Shown piece after piece: positions 1 to 6,400 of a stretch of DNA of 12,500 bases. The notes below the pieces were generated by a model, which made no database searches, was not told where the DNA came from, and saw only the letters and a program-made list of their open reading frames with translations. Made by a program: the position numbers and the translations under genes. How positions within the stretch are numbered: the first letter of the stretch is position 1; each line of letters opens with the position of its first letter. Origin of the DNA: Acropora yongei (lineage: Eukaryota; Cnidaria; Anthozoa; Scleractinia; Acroporidae); NCBI GenBank assembly GCA_014634225.1, contig BLFN01000798.1:920665-933164 (forward strand), read 5' to 3'.

Positions 1-247
1 TGCCTAAGAAAATAACCTTTTGTCCAAGTTTGCAGTATTTCCTCACATAATCGTTGTGTGTTTCTTTGGCATACTCTAAGGGGTTGTAAACATGTGTCAC
101 TGGAGAAGAAAAACTCAGCAACGAAAGACTGAAACACAATTCTTCTTCCAATTTTATCACGTCCTCACAAAGGTCCGACGGAGGACCTGTTTCCCTCATT
201 TTAAGAGGAATGATGACTGGGTCTATCATCTCCGCTGCTGCCGCCAT
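1..247 (-). CDS. SMUG1: SMUG1 uracil-DNA glycosylase, N-terminal part (cut by left edge)
   Basis: Reading the minus strand from the ATG at 247-245 gives 82 open codons to the window edge. The start is MAAAAEMIDP; an acidic segment (KLEEEL, residues 32-37) leads into PVTHVYNPLEYAKETH (49-64), NDYVRKYCK (65-73) and KVIFLG (77-82). From family knowledge this matches the N-terminal third of SMUG1: the EEEL stretch, the YNPVEYAWEPH-type motif, the Y-V-x-R-Y-C segment and the LFLG strand occur in the same order and spacing. The next residues should be the catalytic M-N-P-G-P motif, which lies just outside the window. SMUG1 is a nuclear monofunctional DNA glycosylase that removes uracil and 5-hydroxymethyluracil in base-excision repair. 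Animal SMUG1 is about 270 residues, so roughly 70% is missing. No splice donor is needed in this piece. The gene is divergent from the hnRNP A gene (161 bp between start codons). The family call is firm; activity cannot be judged without the active site. Confidence 0.9.
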   Translation of the reverse strand, partial: MAAAAEMIDPVIIPLKMRETGPPSDLCEDVIKLEEELCFSLSLLSFSSPVTHVYNPLEYAKETHNDYVRKYCKLGQKVIFLG

Positions 248-251
248 TTTT
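240..251 (-). promoter_or_regulatory. YY1 / TISU-like element over the SMUG1 start codon
   Basis: On the minus strand the bases around the SMUG1 ATG read AAAAATGGCGGC. Positions 250 to 240 fit the YY1 consensus AAnATGGCGGC exactly. Against the TISU consensus (SAASATGGCGGC, Translation Initiator of Short 5' UTR) 10 of 12 positions fit, with A in place of S at -4 and -1. In known TISU genes this element drives transcription and also scanning-free initiation from very short leaders. I infer that the SMUG1 transcript starts only some tens of bases upstream of 247. Confidence 0.55.
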
Positions 252-408
252 GTCAAAAGTGTGTTAATACCAAATAAGGAAGCGATATTATTGTTAATCT
301 TCGATCACGTGATACAAAACAGTTTTGATGCACTCGAATTGGAAGCTTTTTGGAAGTCGAACCCTTTTTTCAATAGCCTGTTGCAATATTCCACCGACAC
401 TCAGAGTT
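248..408. promoter_or_regulatory. Bidirectional promoter between SMUG1 and the hnRNP A gene
   Basis: Only 161 bp separate the two divergent start codons (247 on minus, 409 on plus). The interval holds a perfect 10-bp palindrome, ATCACGTGAT (304-313), which is an E-box of the TCACGTGA class bound by bHLH-zip factors such as USF or MITF/TFE. The YY1/TISU-like element sits at its left edge. I see no convincing TATA box, as is usual for housekeeping head-to-head promoters. An in-frame upstream ATG for the hnRNP lies at 328; a plus-strand start site downstream of it would remove that alternative. Confidence 0.6.
304..313. promoter_or_regulatory. E-box palindrome ATCACGTGAT
   Basis: This is a perfect 10-bp dyad with a CACGTG core, about 57 bp from the SMUG1 start and 95 bp from the hnRNP A start. 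The flanking T and A (TCACGTGA) are those preferred by USF/MITF/TFE-type bHLH-zip factors. Binding itself is inferred. Confidence 0.45.
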
Positions 409-1045
409 ATGTCTACGGAGCCAGAACAGATGAGGAAGATTTTCGTCGGTGGTCTCAATCGAAGGACTACCGAGGAATCTTTAAAAGATTATTTTTCCTT
501 ATGGGGAAACATCGTAGACTGCGTGATTATGCGAGAGGGAAAGAATGGACCTTCGCGTGGGTTTGGGTTTGTGACTTTCGATAGCTCCCAGGCCGTGGAC
601 GATTGTTTGACAGTAAAGAGACACGAACTTGATAACTGGGAAATCGAACCAAAGCGTTCTGTGCCAAAAGGCGAAGCTCAATCTCGAACACGTAAGATAT
701 TTGTTGGAGGTCTTGCAAGTACTGCCACGGAGGCTGATGTAGAGGACTACTTTAGCAAACTTTGTCAAAAATCTGGCTCTGGAAAAGTTGTCGATGTGGA
801 TTTAAAGAGAGATAAAGAGAATCCCAACCGCCTGCGTGGTTTTGCATTTGTCACATTTGACTCGGAAGAGATTGTGGAAAAAATCTGTTCCATTTCATTT
901 CATCAGATCAAGATGAAACAATGCGAGGTTAAGAAAGCAGAATCACAGGCGGCAATGAGAAAGAAAGAAGAACAAGAAATGAAGGCCAGTGGAAGATCCC
1001 GTGATCGCGAGTATGATTCAGATTTGGGTACGCCAAGTCTTGGAG
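409..1045 (+). CDS. HNRNPA1-like: hnRNP A exon 1: both RRMs
   Basis: This exon encodes residues 1-212 plus the first base of Gly213. It ends CTTGGAG before a GTATCT donor at 1046, and reading through reaches a TAA within three codons. Both RRMs sit on this one exon, unlike the many-exon vertebrate hnRNP A genes. RRM2 has about six extra residues (KLCQKSGSGKV) where the family normally has a short Y-G-K-I turn. Confidence 0.9.
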
Positions 1046-2413
1046 GTATCTAATTTTGCACGAGTCACCGCATTGACTCAATATCTCTTTGTTTTATACC
1101 ATCAATCGTCTTGATTTATGTCAACCATATTACTGAAACTAACCATGAATTTTAGCCTAACCCTGTATGCTAATTTTTTCAACAAGCAACGTTTTTCGCA
1201 AATCACTTCGTGGAAAGTTTTTTAATAGAGATAAAAAAGAGCTCTGTATTTTTTTACTGTCTGTTATCTGATTCGATTGTGGTTATTTTGTGTCCTTATT
1301 TACCATTGAGATTTGCAAACTTAATAAGGCCTGTAAAACCTCTCTGTTACCTTAGGATACATTTTATCACTTGCTTTGGTAGGTTTACCTTTGAACTGGG
1401 CTCCAAATGCAGGATTTGGTGGACTAAATCAGGGATTTGGTGGCTCAAATGGAAGAGGTGAGCATAACATGTTCTCAACATTATTTGAAAGACACTGCTT
1501 ACTGCAGCTTGAAATCAGGATTTTGTCGATGGATAGTAGCATTTTGTCAGAAAGAAAAACCATAAAACGTGAACGTTGTCACGGTTATCTTTGCTACAAA
1601 AGGATTATTAGAGGAATGTACTGTATGTTACTTAAACCTAGTTTTCTTGAGGAGGACTGTGATACCCTATCCTACATTCATTAGAGCTTTAATGAGTTAT
1701 TTTCTTACATTTTGGGTCATCTTTTAGGGAATGTTGGTGGTATGAACATGAGCGGCTTCGGTGGTGGAAACTTCAGCAATCCAGCTGCTGCTGCTGCCCT
1801 GCTGTCTGGATTGAATCCTGCTGCTTTTTCTGGGTTTAATCCAATGGCAATGGGTCCTGGTTTTGGATTTAATGGCATGGGCTTTAATGGGTTTGGTCCA
1901 AGCTTTTTTGGTGGGTTTGGTGGATTTAGCCCTGGTGGATTTGGTGCTGGTGGTGGTGGAAATGGAGGAGGTGGCACTTCTGTTGGGACTGGTTTTGGTG
2001 CAGAAGCTGGCGGTTATGGTGGAAGTGGACCCCGTCTTTCTAGCTCCAGTACATATGAAAAAGATAACTATGCTGATGTTGCCTATGGGTTAGTTGACAT
2101 GAAGGGTTCATCTGCCAGTGAACGAAACTCTACTGCTGGCATCCCTGGTGCAGCCACAGATGGTATTAGCAATGCCATGGCCACAGCATATGGACATGGG
2201 GCATTACCTGGAGGATTTGGTGGTTTTCCTGGTATTGGTGACTGGAGTCAACTGGCAGGTATGTCAGGCAGTGGATCAGGGGTGGGCAGAGGTTCAGAGT
2301 ATCAAATTGGGAACTACAACCAGATGAATTCTAATTATGGTCCTGCTGGTCGCCTAAATAGCCGTGGCAGTGGTGTCGGAGATAAGAGCAACAGAGGTTA
2401 TAGACCCTATTAA
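409..2413 (+). CDS. HNRNPA1-like: hnRNP A-type two-RRM RNA-binding protein, complete (3 exons)
   Basis: Joining 409-1045, 1383-1457 and 1728-2413 gives 465 residues ending at TAA 2411-2413. RRM1 is about residues 10-86 (RNP2 KIFVGGL, RNP1 RGFGFVTF). RRM2 is about 95-178 (RNP2 KIFVGGL, RNP1 RGFAFVTF). A charged segment (183-205) precedes a Gly/Phe/Asn-rich low-complexity tail with a run of five Ala. The EPEQMRK lead-in to RRM1, DCVIM and EPKRSV are close to vertebrate hnRNP A1/A2/A3, as is the tail GNYNQMNSNYGP followed by a terminal PY. These proteins package nascent mRNA, regulate splicing and shuttle between nucleus and cytoplasm. ATG 409 is preferred because MSTEPEQ aligns with the family start and has a purine at -3. 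ATG 328 is also in frame, in a poor context. Introns are GT-AG and all phase 1. DAZAP1 or Musashi is a less good fit. Confidence 0.93.
1046..1382 (+). other. hnRNP A intron 1 (phase 1)
   Basis: The 337-nt intron has donor GTATCT at 1046 and acceptor TTGGTAG ending at 1382. Its interior is AT-rich with no recognisable gene, repeat or RNA. The open frame at 1210-1461 is only exon 2 read backwards into the intron. Confidence 0.75.
1383..1457 (+). CDS. HNRNPA1-like: hnRNP A exon 2: 75-nt Gly/Asn-rich cassette
   Basis: This exon encodes residues 213-237, starting GLPLNWAPNAGFGG. The acceptor is TTGGTAG and the donor AGAG|GTGAGC (GT at 1458). Its length is divisible by three and both ends are phase 1, so it could be skipped without changing frame: exon 1 joined to exon 3 still makes Gly at the junction. 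If intron 2 (1458-1727) were retained, a stop would be met at 1682. Confidence 0.85.
1728..2413 (+). CDS. HNRNPA1-like: hnRNP A exon 3: low-complexity tail and PY-NLS
   Basis: The exon starts after CATCTTTTAG and encodes residues 238-465. It opens Gly/Phe/Met-rich (GFNGMGFNGFG, GGFGGFSPGGFG), passes a poly-Ala and a poly-Gly run, and has a Ser/Tyr segment at SSSSTYEKDNY. It ends in GNYNQMNSNYGP, several Arg/Lys, and the terminal RGYRPY. This is the layout of hnRNP A prion-like domains, which drive phase separation, and of the M9 transportin signal. The Gly-rich composition makes the opposite strand look like a proline-rich frame; that is a shadow. Confidence 0.9.
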
Positions 2414-2805
2414 GTGTAGGTAGGTTGGTGTAATGTTATGTTCATTTAAGGCCTGAAACTATGACAAATCAACGAGAGTGTGCATTATGAAATTTGTTTA
2501 GTTTGGAGTCATTGGGCATCTTCCCAGAGAGAAATAGTTTGCATTAGCATATGACTGCATGAAAATCACACTCTCCCTCGGTTAATTCTTGCAGCCACTC
2601 AGCAATTATTGGCAAAATCTGCACATGTAAACTCTCTGGTGTGCCAAAACCAATATAAGTGAGAGCCCTGTGGTAATGTGATCCTGAAGATAAGATTTTC
2701 CAATTTGATGAGAGATAAGTTTTGCAGCTATCAAAGTAACTGTAATAGACACATTTTTGTCATTTCTTTTTTACACTTGTTAATATTTTGGATTATTTAT
2801 TCCAG

Positions 2806-2820
2806 GAGAAGGAAAAGGAG
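2806..2820 (+). CDS. Candidate 15-nt microexon of the hnRNP A gene
   Basis: A long T-rich tract ends TTATTCCAG at 2805. Fifteen purine-rich bases follow, then a near-ideal donor GTAAGTAAAT at 2821. Joined from the GT at 2397 (inside the codon before YRPY) it adds one split Gly and Glu-Gly-Lys-Gly in frame, with phase 1 at both ends like every other junction in this gene. It could instead be spliced within the 3' UTR. The splice signals are seen directly; use is inferred. Confidence 0.4.
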
Positions 2821-3067
2821 GTAAGTAAATTATTATAGTATACACAGGCATAATGTTAGGGTTATCATTTTGTGGTAGATGCATTTGTACATAGGATCTG
2901 TGTGTCGTTTTAAATTGCTGGTTGAAAATGGCTTGATTTCATTTTCTGTTGTTAATGTCTACTGGCCAAGATTTGTTCTTTTTGGGAGGTGAGGCTACTT
3001 TGGCTAATTGCCTTACCTTGTTTTATTTTTTAATATTACTAACAGTTTGTACATACTTTAAATGCAG

Positions 3068-3880
3068 GTATTGTAGCAGTGAGCACAGACAGTTGAGCAA
3101 AGGAGTTAACTTCTTCAATGTGCAATTGATACAACAGAATAGACAAGAAAATACAGAGCAGTATACCATAGAGCAAAGATGCCAGAAGAGCTGTTCTTCA
3201 TGGCATACTGAGATAGCAGATAGTTTATTGTTGGCTGGCAATATGACAAAATTTCATGATGAGAGCCATCATAATATTAAATGTTGTGGGAATCTTGACT
3301 TTTGTCTCAGCTTATGGTATCTGAATTAGTTTGTTGTTTTGTTTCCTTAAAATTATATTTTGATTTCAATATTTTTCGAACAAGGCATGTGCAGATGGTT
3401 TTAGTATTTCCATATATATTTCTGTTAATTAAACCATGCCTTGTTTCTGGTATCTACGGTATTGTTGGTGCCAATTCTTCCCATGCAAAAGTAGTCATGA
3501 CAATGCTTCATTCTAACCCAATAATTATTATTGTTGAAAGCTCATCAGTTATATTATGTAAAGTAAAGCCCTTTTCAGCCATCATCCAGTTTCTATCACT
3601 ATGACAGAAAGTAATACTGGCCAATTCTGTTACCCTTGTATTGCATTGTGGTGGATGCAAATTATTAGTAAGTTTAGGCAGTGCAATTTAGACAGTTAAC
3701 TGCTTAACAGTGGGACTGGTTCAGCCCATGAACTACTTGTGATGATTTCTGATCTCATGTTGTTGGGTTAGGGCAGTAACTTTTGGCGGTTTTTAATGTG
3801 TGATTGCTTTGACATTGTGTTTTGCACCCGTAACATGCACGATGTTTAAGAGTCTTGAATAAAGAGTTAATTTCATGACT
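3068..3880 (+). other. Candidate alternative terminal exon of the hnRNP A gene
   Basis: The acceptor is TTTAAATGCAG ending at 3067. Entered in phase 1 from the microexon, it encodes GIVAVSTDS and then stops (TGA at 3096), replacing the normal YRPY ending. The remainder would be 3' UTR up to the AATAAA at 3858. A longer open frame exists in another phase but is Cys/Gln-rich without family resemblance. Confidence 0.3.
3858..3863 (+). terminator. Polyadenylation signal AATAAA
   Basis: A canonical hexamer with a T-rich/GT-rich downstream element 25-45 nt away. It is the best candidate for the 3' end of the hnRNP A transcript, and cleavage would fall near 3880. Confidence 0.5.
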
Positions 3881-4251
3881 ACAACAAATTTTTTTTGTTT
3901 GGATTTTAGTTAATTTAAGAGGTTGAGAACTGAGCTGTTTGTGTTTATGCAAAGAGTAGAAAAGTAGCAAAAATGGTTTTCCTTTAAATGGCATTGAAAT
4001 AGAATAACATGCCTCAGATTAGATGCGAGAGGATACTCTTTTTCCTTTAAGGCAGGTATGCAAGAAAGAGGTTTATAGCCTTTTGCTGAAATTGAAAGAA
4101 ATCTTTCCGATCATTTGCCTGTAAGCAGGTGCCTGCTCTTTTTAACTTCTAGTTATTTAGGTTCTTAGTAGTATACAATAGTAGTGACTGGATAATAGCT
4201 TTGTAGTCTTCATAGCTGTCATCAGAGAAAAATAATAATAATAATTCTGGA

Positions 4252-4257
4252 AATAAA
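4252..4257 (+). terminator. Distal polyadenylation signal AATAAA
   Basis: A second canonical hexamer just after a short AAT microsatellite (4230-4245), followed by GT/T-rich sequence at 4276-4310. It may be a distal end for the hnRNP A transcript. Confidence 0.35.
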
Positions 4258-4310
4258 CACGAATACATGAAAGAAGTGGTTTGTTTTTTTGTTGTGGCTA
4301 TTGTTTGTTG

Positions 4311-4918
4311 ATTTGAAATCTTTGTTTATCATTTCATGTCCATAATATCCTTTGACACGTTTTCCTAATTTTGTCAGCTTTCATTACCTTAGGTTTGCCT
4401 TTGAGGGCCCCTGCCACACCCTGTAGAACGAATTTTGTGAAAGTGGAAGGACTACATACGACACTTTTCTGAGTACCAAAACGCAAGTTATCAGGAAGAA
4501 TTGTCTTTCCTAGTTGAATGATCGTCCTTCTCCATGCACATACTATTGCTCATGTTTGACAATTCACGAATCACAACTAAAATTGCACTTTTTTCACGAA
4601 GCACTAGTCTCCCTTGCTATCGTTATTTGGGGTTTCACGGAACGCTCGCCCAGCTAAACCAGCGAACAATAGTCGTCCATATCGTCTCCCTCCTAGTGAA
4701 CGCCTTTTCAACACAGTAACGTAAAAAAGGCAAGTTTGGTCAGAGTCTGGTGAGTTGTCCATCCAGTATCCGAGTAAAAATTGGATCGCGTCAAGTAAGA
4801 ACTACAACACGAGCTGTGATTGGGCGAACCGCGACAGTGCGAAATTGCCGCGGAAAAGTTCCTAGAAATGGAACTACTCGTGTGATTGGCTTAGTGCATA
4901 GAAAGGAATGCAGTGCGG
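4311..4918. other. Intergenic, no gene recognised
   Basis: The short open frames here (4534-4719, 4750-5046) have no recognisable motif, and the second runs into the inverted repeat. Two inverted CCAAT boxes (ATTGG at 4819-4823 and 4885-4889, both within GTGATTGG) lie in a locally CpG-richer stretch, which could be promoter-like or simply repeat-derived. A minus-strand donor-like CCTAAG|GTAATG lies at about 4392. Confidence 0.4.
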
Positions 4919-4930
4919 GTTTCAGCGGGC
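4919..4930 (+). repeat. 12-bp direct repeat, left copy (possible target-site duplication)
   Basis: GTTTCAGCGGGC is identical to 5202-5213 and flanks the inverted-repeat element. It may be a target-site duplication, though 12 bp is long for most DNA transposons. Confidence 0.45.
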
Positions 4931-5201
4931 AAGTACTAAAACCAGGAAAACCGGAACAGCCGAAACCCCGGTTCACCGAACTAAATTTGACGGTGTTGTT
5001 TTGTTTTCCTATCACAGACCATGTAAAATATGAAATGTTAGTGTAATTAGTTTAACCACTTAGCACAAAAGAGCTGAGTAAACAAATTACACAGACATTT
5101 CATTTTTTTTTACATGGTCTGTAATAGGAAAACAAAACAACACCGTCAAATTTAATTCCGGGTTTTTCCGGTGTTCCGGTGTTCTGGTTTTAGTACATGC
5201 C
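4931..5201. mobile_element. Foldback / MITE-like inverted-repeat element
   Basis: The left arm (4933-5050) and right arm (5084-5196) are reverse complements around a loop of about 33 nt. The innermost well-paired block has 30 consecutive identical bases (4983-5012 against the complement of 5124-5153), then one mismatch, then 15 more. The outer parts pair with small indels, beginning with GTACTAAAACC at both ends. A 12-bp direct repeat, GTTTCAGCGGGC, sits immediately outside each end (4919-4930 and 5202-5213). There is no coding capacity. It is best read as a non-autonomous foldback or MITE-type element; the family is unknown. Confidence 0.65.
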
Positions 5202-5213
5202 GTTTCAGCGGGC
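5202..5213 (+). repeat. 12-bp direct repeat, right copy
   Basis: This is the exact partner of 4919-4930, in the same orientation, starting directly after the right arm of the inverted repeat. Confidence 0.45.
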
Positions 5214-5366
5214 GTTAGTGGGACGAACGTAGCGTAACGGCTACGAAGGAGACTTACCTTTCCCTCTCAGGCGTCACGAATAACCCCTGTACCACCCTGT
5301 TCAAAGCATCTTTTGCTCTTGTAGGGAGTCTAAGAAATAGCTCACTAGCTAGCTGACGATGTGTTA
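5214..5366. other. Intergenic stretch with minus-strand donor-like site
   Basis: No gene is seen. The stretch carries a small dyad, CGTAGC (5228-5233) and GCTACG (5240-5245), and a strong minus-strand splice-donor look-alike AAAG|GTAAGT near 5255. CCCCTGTACCACCCTGT (5284-5300) resembles 4408-4424 with three differences. It is probably old repeat sequence. Confidence 0.3.
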
Positions 5367-5449
5367 AAAAATTTGGCTTTATCAAACAAGTTGATAAAGG
5401 TTGAATTAAAAATAATTTGAATTAAAATTAAAGGTTGAACCAAATTTTT
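5367..5449. repeat. Nested AT-rich hairpin
   Basis: The outer stem AAAAATTTGG (5367-5376) pairs with CCAAATTTTT (5440-5449). Inside it, CTTTATCAA (5377-5385) pairs with TTGATAAAG (5391-5399) across a 5-nt loop, followed by repeated GAATTAAAAWTAA-like AT-rich sequence. It has no coding potential and may be a small foldback remnant. Confidence 0.45.
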
Positions 5450-5455
5450 GTTTTA

Positions 5456-5505
<50 letters not shown>

Positions 5506-5577
5506 ATGACGATGTATTAGACAACTTGAGACGCCGCCTGAGGAGGGATACTGCTGAGAAAATGATTTACTTCACAG

Positions 5578-5810
5578 ACATATCACCGACAGACGACCGA
5601 CATGTGGCCGACAGCGAACCATTAGCTAAAATCGATACGGCGACCGACATTGAATGTGTGATCACCGCTAGTATCGATCGACACTCGATGAAGTGTCTGC
5701 GAAAAGTAAGATTCTGTTCACCGATTATCGACCGATTGTCGACTGACATCTCAATCGAGTCTTAACCCCACTCGATCGATGTCGGTCGTGTGTCGATCGA
5801 CACTCGACCG
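5578..5810. repeat. TCGA-dense degenerate repeat field
   Basis: Short CpG-rich words recur in both orientations. CGACCGACAT occurs at 5594-5603 and 5641-5650, with its reverse complement at 5779-5788. TCGATCGACACTCGA occurs at 5674-5688 and again at 5793-5807. Around a dozen TCGA tetramers fall within 200 bp, far above chance in this AT-rich window. The open frames through it are by-products of the repeat. Nothing indicates a gene. Confidence 0.6.
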
Positions 5811-5860
5811 CGGGTGCCCTGAGTAGACTTGATCCACCCTAACCACTATGCCAGTCCACT
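5799..5860 (-). mobile_element. Weak tRNA-like (SINE head) signature
   Basis: On the minus strand, TGGCATAGTGG (plus 5843-5853) is a good Pol III A box. About 44 nt later comes GGTCGAGTGTC (plus 5799-5809), a degraded B box with the TCGA core. The spacing is that of a tRNA or tRNA-derived SINE. No clover-leaf folds convincingly, so this is not a functional tRNA gene; it may be the eroded 5' head of a SINE adjoining the TCGA field. Confidence 0.25.
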
Positions 5861-6099
5861 TCCTGTCAAAATCCAACTATCGAAAACAGTTGGTCGGGAC
5901 AGGCGAAATTGGGGTGGGTACGAGAAAAACTCGAACAGAGATTCCCGTCCCTCTCACAATGTTTACAACCTCGCGTGTTCCTTCGAACTGCGAACTGAGA
6001 GTCTGGAACAGGCTGTGCGAAAAGTTACAAAGAAAAATTTTAAAGTTAAAATTCAAACTTGTAGCCAGCTCTAAGTGTATTGACAAAAGTTAATATAGT

Positions 6100-6400
6100 T
6101 GAACAGTAATACTTGTCCTCAGGAAACGTTTTGCACCAGCTCCCCTTTCCTTCCTTACGCCCAGATATTTTGTAACTGCCTTATCATTCAATGCAACAGA
6201 TACTAGAACATTATCAAACGTGCCCTTTTTACGTGAAATCGTTTTGATAAAATAGCCATAGATTTAACTGGTGGCAAAGCAATGCGACTGGTGGCAAAGC
6301 TTTAAGTCAAAACGTTTAGAGAGCATGTTAAAATTTACAGCAAGTAGATCAAGACTTCCCTAGGCCCCTTGAAGTTTGACCTTTGAGCGAGAACAATGCT
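6100..6400. other. Intergenic, no gene; short tandem duplication
   Basis: Nothing coding is seen. ACTGGTGGCAAAGC is repeated at 6267-6280 and 6287-6300 (20-nt period), the only structure noticed. Confidence 0.4.

Larger units (their letters stand above)
2414..3880 (+). other. Probable 3' untranslated region of the hnRNP A gene
   Basis: No credible protein is seen after the TAA. A canonical AATAAA at 3858-3863 is followed 25-45 nt later by a T/GT-rich run (about 3888-3905), as expected for poly(A) site formation. Within it lie possible splice signals: GTAGGT at 2420, a 15-nt microexon at 2806-2820, and an acceptor ending at 3067. A second AATAAA at 4252-4257 with a GT-rich stretch at 4276-4310 could give a longer form. 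Confidence 0.55.

Noticed and set aside
92..277. Plus-strand frame opposite SMUG1
   Set aside because: Shadow of the minus-strand SMUG1 coding sequence.
210..584. Plus-strand open frame of 124 codons across the promoter and exon 1
   Set aside because: It overlaps the SMUG1 start region and RRM1 in another frame; the translation has no motif, while the other frames give clear SMUG1 and RRM proteins.
1717..1977. Proline-rich minus-strand frame
   Set aside because: Reverse complement of Gly-rich codons (GGN to NCC) in hnRNP A exon 3; no start context or splice logic.
1863..2327. Hydrophobic plus-strand frames inside exon 3
   Set aside because: Frame-shifted reading of Gly/Phe codons (GGTTTT to Val/Leu); compositional shadow.
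409..2413. Identification of the RNA-binding protein as DAZAP1 or Musashi
   Set aside because: The EPEQMRK lead-in, the EPKRSV linker, RGFAFVTF in RRM2 and the M9-like tail fit hnRNP A better.
2949..3604. Open frames of 126 and 100 codons after the hnRNP A gene
   Set aside because: No family motif; they lie in probable 3' UTR, upstream of the AATAAA at 3858. They could only matter if the 3068 exon were read in a different phase.
4750..5046. Basic 98-codon frame
   Set aside because: It runs directly into the left arm of the inverted-repeat element and has no recognisable domain.
5799..5860. Functional tRNA gene on the minus strand
   Set aside because: The A/B-box spacing is right, but the B box is degraded and no acceptor or anticodon stem forms convincingly.
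5526..6093. Several overlapping frames on both strands
   Set aside because: Products of TCGA/CGACCGACAT repeats and adjacent non-coding DNA; no conserved motif or splice frame.
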